DNA of 6,782 bases, from contig JAVBNO010000044.1 of assembly GCA_031551485.1 (NCBI GenBank), forward strand, positions 1-6,782. Direction: 5' to 3'. The number at the start of each line of letters is the position of its first letter. Position 1 is the stretch's first letter. The notes beneath the pieces were generated by a model, which saw only the letters and a list, made by a program, of their open reading frames with translations, was not told the origin of the DNA and searched no databases. Source of the stretch: JAVBNO01 sp031551485 (lineage in GTDB: Bacteria; Bacillota; Clostridia; Oscillospirales; Ruminococcaceae). Shown here in pieces: positions 1 to 5,043 of this stretch. Both the position numbers and the translations under genes were made by a program.

Positions 1-416
1 TTCATTTGCATAATGGCCTCTTCCACATCCATCGGTTTGACGATAAAAGTTTTGGTGCGAACCACATTGTATTCTTCCTCATCCTCATGCGCTGATTCAC
101 CGACAAATGCATCCACAACCGTATTACGAAATCGCTTTTCCAGTTTACTTTTATTCTTGAGAATTTGCCGGGTGATAGAATCGACTACAGCCTCCAACGA
201 GTCGAACCGGTCCTGGGTCGTCTCTTCCGAGCGGAAAAACATCCCATGTGCCTGAACAGTCACCTCCACCGTTTCTCTGTCCTGCTCCCGTGTGACAATG
301 ACCGTTGCCGATGCATCGTCCTTAAAATAACGGTCGAGCTTGGATAGTTTTTTCTCCGTACGCTCTTTGAAAGAATCTTTGATGGTTGTCTTTCGAGCCG
401 AAATGGTGATGTTCAT
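1..416 (-). CDS. hpf: Ribosome hibernation promoting factor, long form (3' end cut by window)
   Basis: HPF binds the 30S decoding region in resting cells, blocks mRNA and tRNA access and, in its long form, drives 100S ribosome dimers. The sequence shows 138 complete codons starting MNITISARK, with the HPF/YfiA N-terminal domain at about residues 1-100 (RYFKDDASATVIVT, VEVTVQAHGMFFRSEE, a basic helix KNKSKLEKRFR). An acidic linker (EDEEEYNVV) follows, and then the opening of the long-form C-terminal dimerisation domain, RTKTFIVKPMDVEEAIMQM. Long HPFs are usually about 175-190 residues, so roughly 40-50 residues lie beyond the left edge. The ATG is preceded by a near-perfect AGGAGGT Shine-Dalgarno. 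The gene has its own promoter at 492-520, so it looks like a separate unit from the amidohydrolase upstream. The assignment is firm. Confidence 0.95.
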   Translation of the reverse strand, partial: MNITISARKTTIKDSFKERTEKKLSKLDRYFKDDASATVIVTREQDRETVEVTVQAHGMFFRSEETTQDRFDSLEAVVDSITRQILKNKSKLEKRFRNTVVDAFVGESAHEDEEEYNVVRTKTFIVKPMDVEEAIMQM

Positions 417-444
417 GGTTATACCTCCTGGTTATTTATATATG

Positions 445-460
445 AAACCCTTGCGGGCTC
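445..460 (-). other. Small GNRA-loop hairpin in hpf leader
   Basis: In the predicted hpf leader, GAGCCC and GGGTTT can pair (three G-C, one A-U, two G-U) around a GCAA tetraloop. It lies about 15 nt before the Shine-Dalgarno and has no U-run after it, so it is not a terminator. It may simply be leader structure; function is unknown. Confidence 0.3.
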
Positions 461-491
461 AGAGCATAAAAACACAGGTTTTATTGGTTTA

Positions 492-520
492 AATATACCA
501 TAACACCTATATTTTGTCCA
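492..520 (-). promoter_or_regulatory. Sigma-A-type promoter of hpf
   Basis: On the minus strand there is a -35 box TGGACA (515-520), a 17-nt spacer and a -10 box TATATT (492-497), preceded by TG at the extended -10 position (TGGTATATT). Transcription would start near position 485 and give a leader of about 70 nt before the hpf ATG. The promoter sits only a few bases after the amidohydrolase stop codon (525-527). The call rests on consensus match and placement only. Confidence 0.7.
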
Positions 521-524
521 CTTG

Positions 525-1700
525 TTATGGCAAAATTGTATGAACAATTTTGCCGTTCACCATCACCGTCTGGGGTTTGGACATTAAAGCAAAGGGGTCG
601 CCGGCGAAAATGAGAAGGTCGGCATCCCGGCCTTTTTGCAGACTGCCAATGCGATTCCCCAGGCCGTAAAGGGCCGCCGCGTGGGAGGTGATGGCCGCTA
701 GCGCCTCTTCCCGATTAAGGCCCGCAGTGGCAGCGATAGCCGCGCTAAGACTCAATGCATCGATGGGAAGCTCGGGGTGGTCGGTGGCGATGGCTACAGG
801 AATACCTGCTTGCAGAAGCACAGCGGCGTTTTGAATATGGCTGCCCGACAGTTCCGGCTTGGTGCGGGCTTGCAGCACCGGGCCACAAATAATGCCTATC
901 CCCTCTTTTTGGAGGGCATCAGCGATAAGGTACCCTTCGGTGCAGTGTATGATGACCACCCGCAGGCCGTACTCTTTCCCAAGGCGGATGGCGGTGAAAA
1001 TATCATCGGCGCGGTGGGCGTGAAAATGGGCGGCAACAGCGCCGGACAACACCGGCAGCATGGCCTCGCACTTGGGATCAAATTCCGGTGGGTCAATTTC
1101 GCTGTCTTCCTCCGCCCGTTCTTTTTGCTCGGCGTACCGCTTTGCCTTTGCCAGCTGTTCCCGGATGATGGCGGCGATTGCCATGCGGGTAATGGGAGCT
1201 TGATTTTTTTGATGAAAAGAAACTTTTGGATTTTCGCCCAAGGCAAACTTCATGGCGGCCACCGGCAAAAGCACCATGTCGTCCACGCACCGGCCGACTG
1301 TTTTGAGGGCACAAAACTGTCCGCCAATGGCGTTTGAGCTGCCTGGCCCGCTAACCACTGTGGTGATACCGGCATACAGCGCATCGGAAAAGGCCTTATC
1401 CATTGGATTAATGGCGTCCAAAGCCCGCAGCTGGGGGGTACAGGGGTCGGTATCCTCGTTGCCGTCGTCCCCTTCAAAGCCCATGGAATCTTCCCACATG
1501 CCAATGTGGCAGTGGGCATCAATGAAGCCGGGCGTTATTGTGCAACCTGTGGCATCAATGATATCATGGCCGGATACGACTTTGGCATCCATATCGGCCA
1601 AACGTCCCACAGCCAAAATTTTGTCATCATCAGTGAGGACGAAACCGTCATGGATGACTGTTCCGTTTCCGATATGAATGGTTCCGCCTTTGATCAGCAT
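525..1700 (-). CDS. Metal-dependent amidohydrolase, imidazolonepropionase-related (COG1228-like)
   Basis: This is a predicted cytosolic zinc-type hydrolase of the amidohydrolase superfamily, 391 residues and full length; the substrate is unknown. The small N-terminal beta domain starts MLIKGGTIHIGNG and leads to TPGFIDAHCHIG, giving the metal-binding HxH pair H63 and H65. Further candidate ligands or active-site residues are K151 in MKFALGENPK, H225/H227/H229 in AHFHAHRADD, H252 in IIHCTEG and D307 in IATDHPELP. The C-terminus ends with the usual IGSLQKGRDADLLIFAGDPF and VNGKIVH strands. A conserved-looking acidic loop (MGFEGDDGNEDTDPCTPQ, 73-90) follows the HxH. ATG is preceded by GGAGAAGGA. 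The gene begins 20 nt after a terminator with no clear promoter of its own. Alternatives within the superfamily (dihydroorotase, adenosine or guanine deaminase) fit the motifs less well. Confidence 0.88.
   Translation of the reverse strand: MLIKGGTIHIGNGTVIHDGFVLTDDDKILAVGRLADMDAKVVSGHDIIDATGCTITPGFIDAHCHIGMWEDSMGFEGDDGNEDTDPCTPQLRALDAINPMDKAFSDALYAGITTVVSGPGSSNAIGGQFCALKTVGRCVDDMVLLPVAAMKFALGENPKVSFHQKNQAPITRMAIAAIIREQLAKAKRYAEQKERAEEDSEIDPPEFDPKCEAMLPVLSGAVAAHFHAHRADDIFTAIRLGKEYGLRVVIIHCTEGYLIADALQKEGIGIICGPVLQARTKPELSGSHIQNAAVLLQAGIPVAIATDHPELPIDALSLSAAIAATAGLNREEALAAITSHAAALYGLGNRIGSLQKGRDADLLIFAGDPFALMSKPQTVMVNGKIVHTILP
529..554. repeat. Perfect 11-bp inverted repeat with 4-bp spacer
   Basis: On the plus strand, GGCAAAATTGT and ACAATTTTGCC are exact reverse complements separated by ATGA. 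The dyad covers the last codons of the amidohydrolase gene, ending 1 base from its stop codon, and lies 8 bp upstream of the -35 box of the hpf promoter. Its centre is near -57 relative to the predicted hpf start. No U-run follows on the minus strand, so it is not a classic terminator. It could be an activator operator for hpf or an RNA hairpin at the 3' end of the amidohydrolase message. Confidence 0.75.
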
Positions 1701-1720
1701 AAACTTCCTTCTCCCATCCT

Positions 1721-1754
1721 AAAAAACAGAACAAGGAGCGGTATCCGCCCCTTG
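1721..1754 (-). terminator. Intrinsic terminator after the S1-domain gene
   Basis: On the minus strand CAAGGGGCGG pairs with CCGCTCCTTG (10 bp, one G-U) around an ATA loop, followed by TTCTGTTTTTT. It lies about 30 nt after the S1-domain gene stop and would end the rqcP-to-yabR transcript. It also sits immediately upstream of the amidohydrolase start, so that gene depends on readthrough or on an unseen promoter. Confidence 0.85.
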
Positions 1755-1782
1755 CTGCAACAAGCATTTCTGCCTCTTATCA

Positions 1783-2214
1783 TTATCTGCGGCGGCCGCC
1801 GCCACGTTTACTGTCATTGTTGCGTTTAATGTCGGACATTTTATCTTCGCTTCTTTGCTTAAACTTACTGAGCATATCCTCGAAGGAAAGATTTTCGTCT
1901 GTGGCATTGGGATTAAAGTGTCCGCCTTGGCGGCCCTGTGGACGCCGTTCGGGGCGTCGAGGCGGCGCAGGCGGGGCTTCCTCTTGGGCGCGACGAATGG
2001 AAAGACCAATCTTACCATCGTCAGTAATGTTCATAATTCTGACCTTGACCATCTGGTTTTCCTGCAGATAATCTTTAATCTCTTTGACATAAGTAGAGGC
2101 CACTTCAGAAATATGCACCATACCGGTTTGCCCATCGCCAATATCGACAAAAGCCCCAAATTTTGTGATCCCTGTCACTTTACCTTCAACTATATTTCCC
2201 ACTACCAACTGCAT
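1783..2214 (-). CDS. yabR: S1-domain RNA-binding protein, YabR type
   Basis: This is a 143-residue predicted RNA-binding protein, probably ribosome- or mRNA-associated; its precise role is not established. An S1 OB-fold spans about residues 3-75, with GNIVEGKVTGITKFGAFVDI, GMVHISEV, YVKEIKDYL and DDGKIGLSIRRA all in the expected places. A Pro/Arg-rich linker follows (PPAPPRRPERRPQGRQGG). Next is a short conserved-looking segment (SFEDMLSKFKQRSEDKMSD, 110-128) and then a basic Gly/Arg tail (SKRGGGRRR). It is directly downstream of divIC, as yabR is in Bacillus. The AGGAGG Shine-Dalgarno is 13 nt from the ATG across a T-rich spacer, longer than usual, but the S1 homology starts at once and supports this start. 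Confidence 0.92.
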   Translation of the reverse strand: MQLVVGNIVEGKVTGITKFGAFVDIGDGQTGMVHISEVASTYVKEIKDYLQENQMVKVRIMNITDDGKIGLSIRRAQEEAPPAPPRRPERRPQGRQGGHFNPNATDENLSFEDMLSKFKQRSEDKMSDIKRNNDSKRGGGRRR

Positions 2215-2248
2215 AAAAAAGAAAAATCCTCCTTAAAAATCTGCGGTA

Positions 2249-2536
2249 TTAACGAATGGCGGAAGAATCGATGAAAATACGCTCATCAGGATAAGCATAG
2301 TCCAATTCGTCCCGGGCAATTCGTTCTACGTAGGTATCATCGTTACCCAAAGAAACCATACGCTCCAGTTCCTTGTTGGCAATACGCTGCGCTTCGCAGG
2401 CAGCCTTAAGAGCCTCAAGCTCCTGTTCCCGGTCGATGATCTCAAGATGAGTCACCACCAGGTTGCAACAAAGATAGGTCATGAAGCACATGACAACTAT
2501 TTTTAGTATGATGTTTTTACTAAAAAAGCTCTTCAT
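2249..2536 (-). CDS. divIC: Cell-division protein DivIC / FtsB family (septum formation initiator)
   Basis: This is a small bitopic membrane protein of the divisome. DivIC works with FtsL and DivIB outside the membrane to activate septal peptidoglycan synthesis. The 95 residues show a short basic cytoplasmic start (MKSFFSKNIILK), one membrane helix at about 11-29, a coiled-coil segment at about 33-62 (REQELEALKAACEAQRIANKELERM) and the family C-terminal motif YVERIARDELDYAYPDERIF. The ATG overlaps the yabQ stop by 4 nt (ATGA), and GGAGG lies 4 nt before it, so translation is probably coupled to yabQ. A divIC gene between yabQ and the S1 gene matches Bacillus synteny and separates it from other FtsL/FtsB-like paralogues. 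Confidence 0.9.
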   Translation of the reverse strand: MKSFFSKNIILKIVVMCFMTYLCCNLVVTHLEIIDREQELEALKAACEAQRIANKELERMVSLGNDDTYVERIARDELDYAYPDERIFIDSSAIR

Positions 2537-3096
2537 GTATCCTCCGACTGACCTTCCTCTTGCACATCCTCAACAACCACCTTCCGCAAGGGGCTGTATA
2601 GTGCATTATACAACAAAGCGGAGGTTCGTTTCAAGTTGTATTTAAGAATTACTTTTGATTTTTTTAGTGTTTTTAAGCCAGTTTGTGTCTTTTTTTGTGC
2701 AAATCTGTGAATGGATTTTAAAACTTGCAAAATAGGGGAAATCAGCCAACGGAAAATGAAGCCGAATACCCAGGCAATGGCGGCGATGATGGCACCGGAA
2801 ATTTTCATGATCAGTTCGCCAACGGTAAAATGAATGAGGAGCCAGCCCAATAGTTCGCCGACAATTAAAACAACTCGAATGACACCCTCGGTAACGGTAA
2901 TGATAAAGAAAAAAGAAATGATGCCACACAAAAAAAAATAGAGAATATCCTGAAGAAAAACAGCCACTGTGGCGTTTTTGATCGCCAAACGAAAAATACG
3001 AAACACATCATAAAAAAGTGACAACGCGCCCCCCAGCAAAAGGGCGGATAGAAACTGGATGGTTTGTCCCGCAAGCAAATTATCCAAATGCCACAC
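2533..3096 (-). CDS. yabQ: Spore cortex biosynthesis protein YabQ
   Basis: This is an integral membrane protein required in Bacillus for spore cortex formation; it is made in the mother cell and placed in the outer forespore membrane. The 187 residues contain about four hydrophobic segments (roughly 12-34, 46-67, 70-92 and 98-120). The typical YDVFRIFR motif is at 29-36, and a Lys/Arg-rich cytoplasmic tail (about 124-172) ends in an acidic stretch. The start is uncertain. GTG at 3096 follows the yabP stop by 3 nt and fits stop-start coupling, but AAGGGG directly abuts it. TTG at 3087 (residue 4) has the same AAGGGG at a normal 9-nt distance. It overlaps divIC by 4 nt. The family assignment rests on length, topology, motif and neighbours. 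Confidence 0.9.
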   Translation of the reverse strand: MWHLDNLLAGQTIQFLSALLLGGALSLFYDVFRIFRLAIKNATVAVFLQDILYFFLCGIISFFFIITVTEGVIRVVLIVGELLGWLLIHFTVGELIMKISGAIIAAIAWVFGFIFRWLISPILQVLKSIHRFAQKKTQTGLKTLKKSKVILKYNLKRTSALLYNALYSPLRKVVVEDVQEEGQSEDT

Positions 3097-3099
3097 CCC

Positions 3100-3378
3100 T
3101 TAACGGAATAGCCGGGAAAACAGTCCTCCCTTTTGGGGCTGCTGATCCGAATAGCTTAACGTGTAAATATCTCCTTCCACCACCAAGTCACCGTTCTCCA
3201 CGTCAATTTTATTGATGTGAAGGTTAAGCCCTTTAATGAGTAATTCTCCGGCATCGGTAAAAACCAGGACATTTTCTTCGTCAAAGCTATCCACATCGGT
3301 TACGCCGCTGAGTGTAAGCATTTTGCGGTCTTCCATGATGACATTATGAGGCATTTTGATCGCGCGTTTATCCTCCAA
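3100..3378 (-). CDS. yabP: Sporulation protein YabP
   Basis: YabP is a small soluble sporulation protein (YabP/YqfC family) needed with YabQ for spore cortex formation in Bacillus; its biochemical role is unknown. The core is easy to see: VIMEDRKMLTLSGVTDVDSF, VLVFTDAGELLIKGLNLHIN, KIDVENGDLVVEGDIYTLSYSD, then a short variable tail ending LFSRLFR. I chose the TTG at 3378 because GGAGGG stands 7 nt before it. The frame can also open at TTG 3393 (97 residues, no clear Shine-Dalgarno) or at ATG 3354 (Shine-Dalgarno 17 nt away), and either would keep the whole core. It lies downstream of a sigma-E-like promoter (3442-3470) and 3 nt before yabQ, so the two are probably co-transcribed in the mother cell. 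Confidence 0.9.
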   Translation of the reverse strand: MEDKRAIKMPHNVIMEDRKMLTLSGVTDVDSFDEENVLVFTDAGELLIKGLNLHINKIDVENGDLVVEGDIYTLSYSDQQPQKGGLFSRLFR

Positions 3379-3410
3379 CTGAAAACCCTCCAATCACACA
3401 TCTGAAAATG

Positions 3411-3427
3411 GCCGGCCAATGTCCGGC
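3411..3427 (-). other. Short GC hairpin in yabP leader
   Basis: GCCGG and CCGGC can pair (5 bp, all G-C) around a 7-nt loop, between the candidate sigma-E start point and the yabP ribosome-binding site. It is followed only by CATTTTC, so it is a poor terminator. It may be leader structure or chance. Confidence 0.25.
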
Positions 3428-3441
3428 GTTTCTTCCTTTTA

Positions 3442-3470
3442 TAGGTATGTGGAAGGTTGGCCAAATATGC
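3442..3470 (-). promoter_or_regulatory. Candidate sigma-E promoter of yabP-yabQ
   Basis: On the minus strand GCATATT (3464-3470) matches the B. subtilis sigma-E -35 consensus KMATATT at every position. After a 14-nt spacer, CATACCTA (3442-3449) matches the first five bases of the -10 consensus CATACANT. Transcription would start near 3435, about 57 nt before the chosen yabP start. B. subtilis yabP and yabQ are sigma-E-dependent, so the placement is biologically sensible. The -10 is imperfect at two positions. Confidence 0.65.
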
Positions 3471-3482
3471 CGCCAGCGGCAG

Positions 3483-3725
3483 CTACTCAATAACGCGGTA
3501 GCCATCCCCCGAGTTTTCCTTGCTGACGACTTCGCTGATTTTAATAATCTCCACCTTAAGCGGACGGGCCCCGAGTTTAATCTCGATGACATCCCCCAGT
3601 TTGACCTCGTAAGACGCACGAGCCACTTTGCCGTTGACCTCGATCCGACCGGCGTCGCAGGCCTCGTTGGCGATGGTACGGCGCTTAATAAGGCGCACTG
3701 TCTTTAAATATTTGTCCAATCGCAT
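3483..3725 (-). CDS. rqcP: RqcP (YabO), S4-domain ribosome quality-control factor
   Basis: RqcP is a small Hsp15-like S4 protein. In B. subtilis it binds obstructed 50S subunits with RqcH and promotes C-terminal poly-alanine tailing of stalled nascent chains. The 80-residue product starts MRLDKYLKTVRLIKRRTIANEA and carries the S4 alpha-L fold through about residue 60 (CDAGRIEVNGKVARASYEVKLGDVIEIKLG). A short tail follows. B. subtilis RqcP is of similar size (about 86). The frame stays open upstream into hup, but that extension crosses a strong terminator. ATG at 3725 has GGGAGGA 9 nt before it and begins exactly at the domain, so it is the start. It lies 36 nt after the hup terminator with no clear promoter of its own. 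Confidence 0.93.
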   Translation of the reverse strand: MRLDKYLKTVRLIKRRTIANEACDAGRIEVNGKVARASYEVKLGDVIEIKLGARPLKVEIIKISEVVSKENSGDGYRVIE

Positions 3726-3761
3726 AACAACCGATCCTCCCTTTTGATTTAAACCCGCATC

Positions 3762-3793
3762 AAAAAACCGGCGCCCAAAAGCGCCGGTTTTTT
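3762..3793 (-). terminator. Strong intrinsic terminator after hup (symmetrical)
   Basis: Two exact 13-nt arms, AAAAAACCGGCGC and GCGCCGGTTTTTT on the plus strand, flank a 6-nt loop. On the minus strand the stem ends in TTTTTT right after hup. Because both flanks are A/T runs it could also work on the plus strand, but no plus-strand gene is seen here. It separates hup from rqcP. Confidence 0.93.
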
Positions 3794-3807
3794 GGTGTAT
3801 GGATAAT

Positions 3808-4083
3808 TTATTTGCTGATGGCGTCTTTAAGGGGTTTGCCAGCTTTGAAAGAAGGAACTTTGGAAGCGGCGATGGTAATTTCCTGTTTGGTGCGGGGGTT
3901 GATACCCTTACGAGCCGCACGGGTTTTCACTTCAAAAGTACCAAAACCGGTAATTGCAACTTTATCGCCCTTTTTCATGCTATCCACAATAGCATCAAAC
4001 ACAGCATTCATCGCCGTCTCGGAATCCTTCTTGGTCAGATTTGTCTTGTCTGCAATCGCTGCAACCAATTCAGCCTTTGTCAT
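3808..4083 (-). CDS. hup: HU-family DNA-binding protein
   Basis: HU is a histone-like nucleoid protein; homodimers bind and bend DNA without strong sequence preference. The product is 91 residues, standard for HU. The N-terminal helical dimerisation part is MTKAELVAAIADKTNLTKKD to about residue 40. The HU/IHF signature follows (GFGTFEVKTRAARKGINPRT, 46-65), with the DNA-intercalating proline at 63, and the C-terminal helix ends AGKPLKDAISK. ATG has GGAGGT 9 nt upstream. The gene is 45 nt downstream of mazG and is closed by a very strong terminator, so the mazG-hup transcript should end here. I could not find a convincing dedicated promoter, although HU is normally abundant. An HU gene at this site is a common clostridial arrangement; Bacillus lacks it here. 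Confidence 0.96.
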   Translation of the reverse strand: MTKAELVAAIADKTNLTKKDSETAMNAVFDAIVDSMKKGDKVAITGFGTFEVKTRAARKGINPRTKQEITIAASKVPSFKAGKPLKDAISK

Positions 4084-4128
4084 TTTTTTCTTACCTCCGT
4101 TAATTTATTAATAGGCTTGTAGTGCCTT

Positions 4129-4941
4129 TTAATCCTTATAATACAGTTTCGCTTTAGCTTGATTCCACAATGTGTCCAAACTTTCGATAGAAGCGGTTTT
4201 TAAATCGATGCCCTCTACCTCGGCCAGTGTTTCCACCTGCTCGAAACGGGCAACAAACTTTTCGCTGGCGCGGGTAAGGCTTTCCTCCGGCTCTACTTGA
4301 ATAAAGCGAGCCACATTGACCACCGAGAACAAAAGGTCGCCTAACTCTTCGCCAAGGGCGTTGGCGTCGCCAGACTGAATGGCCGCTTTTAGCTCTTCCG
4401 TCTCGCTTTCCAGGGCGGTAATGGCACCGCTCACATCGGCAAAATCAAATCCCACTTGGGCCGCCCGGCTTTGGATTTTGCTGGCCCGCATCAGCGCCGG
4501 CAATGTTTGGGGAACGGCTTTGATCCGCGTGGTACCGCTTGTATTCCCTTTTTGTTTATGCTTGATCTCTTCCCAGTTGCGCAGAACCTGGTCGGCCTTG
4601 TCCACCACCAAATCGCCAAACACATGGGGATGGCGCTGGATAAGCTTTTGGCAAATCTCGTTGCAGACATCAGAAAAAGTGAACACGCCGGCCTCGGCTT
4701 CAATTTGCGCGTGAAAAACAATTTGAAGCAGCAGATCCCCCAGCTCTTCCCGCAGCAATAAAGGATCCTTGTTGTCAATGGCCTCGGCCACTTCGTAGGC
4801 TTCCTCAATCAGATTTTTGCGCAGTGTCCGGTGGTCTTGCTCCCGATCCCAGGGGCATCCGCCCGCTCCGCGCAGCAGGGACATTATTCGAAGAAGATCG
4901 TCGATGTCGTAATGAGATTTGCGTTCAAAATTCACTTGCAT
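4129..4941 (-). CDS. mazG: Nucleoside triphosphate pyrophosphohydrolase MazG
   Basis: MazG hydrolyses NTPs and dNTPs to the monophosphate and pyrophosphate, which clears non-canonical or damaged nucleotides. The 270 residues hold two MazG domains. In the first, GGCPWDREQDHRTL (27-40), LIEEAYEVAEAI (44-55) and EELGDLLLQIVFHAQ (65-79) supply the Mg-binding acidic residues. In the second, ESETEELKAAI and EELGDLLFSVVNVARF (198-213) repeat the EExxE and ExxxD pattern. Length agrees with E. coli MazG (about 263). The B. subtilis neighbour YabN has an extra N-terminal tetrapyrrole-methylase-like domain; that domain is absent here. ATG at 4941 follows AAGGTAAGGA. The gene may have its own promoter in the 3' end of the flippase gene. 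Confidence 0.95.
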   Translation of the reverse strand: MQVNFERKSHYDIDDLLRIMSLLRGAGGCPWDREQDHRTLRKNLIEEAYEVAEAIDNKDPLLLREELGDLLLQIVFHAQIEAEAGVFTFSDVCNEICQKLIQRHPHVFGDLVVDKADQVLRNWEEIKHKQKGNTSGTTRIKAVPQTLPALMRASKIQSRAAQVGFDFADVSGAITALESETEELKAAIQSGDANALGEELGDLLFSVVNVARFIQVEPEESLTRASEKFVARFEQVETLAEVEGIDLKTASIESLDTLWNQAKAKLYYKD

Positions 4942-4951
4942 TCCTTACCTT

Positions 4952-4978
4952 AAAAACCGACTGCATGGCCCTGCAATC
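4952..4978 (-). terminator. Weak terminator-like hairpin just before the mazG ribosome-binding site
   Basis: On the minus strand GATTGCA and TGCAGTC pair (7 bp, one U-G) around the loop GGGCCA, followed by GG and TTTTT. The U-run runs straight into the mazG Shine-Dalgarno. The stem is short, so this may be a leaky terminator for the flippase gene, a leader hairpin affecting mazG, or chance. Confidence 0.4.
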
Positions 4979-5014
4979 ACATAAATTTTGGAAAACCAAT
5001 GCCAAACATCCATT

Positions 5015-5043
5015 ATATTACCTTATTTTTCCGGATTTATCAA
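5015..5043 (-). promoter_or_regulatory. Possible sigma-A promoter for mazG-hup
   Basis: TTGATA (5038-5043), 17 nt, then TAATAT (5015-5020) lie on the minus strand at the very end of the flippase gene; a perfect TATAAT (5012-5017) overlaps but would be 20 nt from the same -35. Transcription would start roughly 65 nt before mazG. The region is A/T-rich, so chance matches are likely. Confidence 0.35.

Noticed and set aside
777..1337. Long open frame on the plus strand opposite the amidohydrolase gene (186 codons)
   Set aside because: It lies fully inside a well-supported gene on the other strand, shows no recognisable domain, and has no good ribosome-binding site; long antisense frames are expected opposite GC-richer codons.
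3401..3430. GC hairpin after rqcP as an intrinsic terminator
   Set aside because: Only 5 bp and no U-run; listed as possible leader structure instead.
3794..3801. CATACACC on the minus strand, resembling a sigma-E -10 box before rqcP
   Set aside because: No KMATATT-like -35 occurs 13-15 nt upstream, and the hup terminator follows directly.
3726..3920. N-terminal extension of the rqcP frame (65 extra codons)
   Set aside because: The extension reads through the hup terminator and into hup in another frame; the S4 domain and a good Shine-Dalgarno both start at 3725.
4084..4160. Possible dedicated hup promoter with TATTAT at the mazG 3' end
   Set aside because: No -35 hexamer resembling TTGACA stands 16-18 nt upstream; the region is simply A/T-rich.
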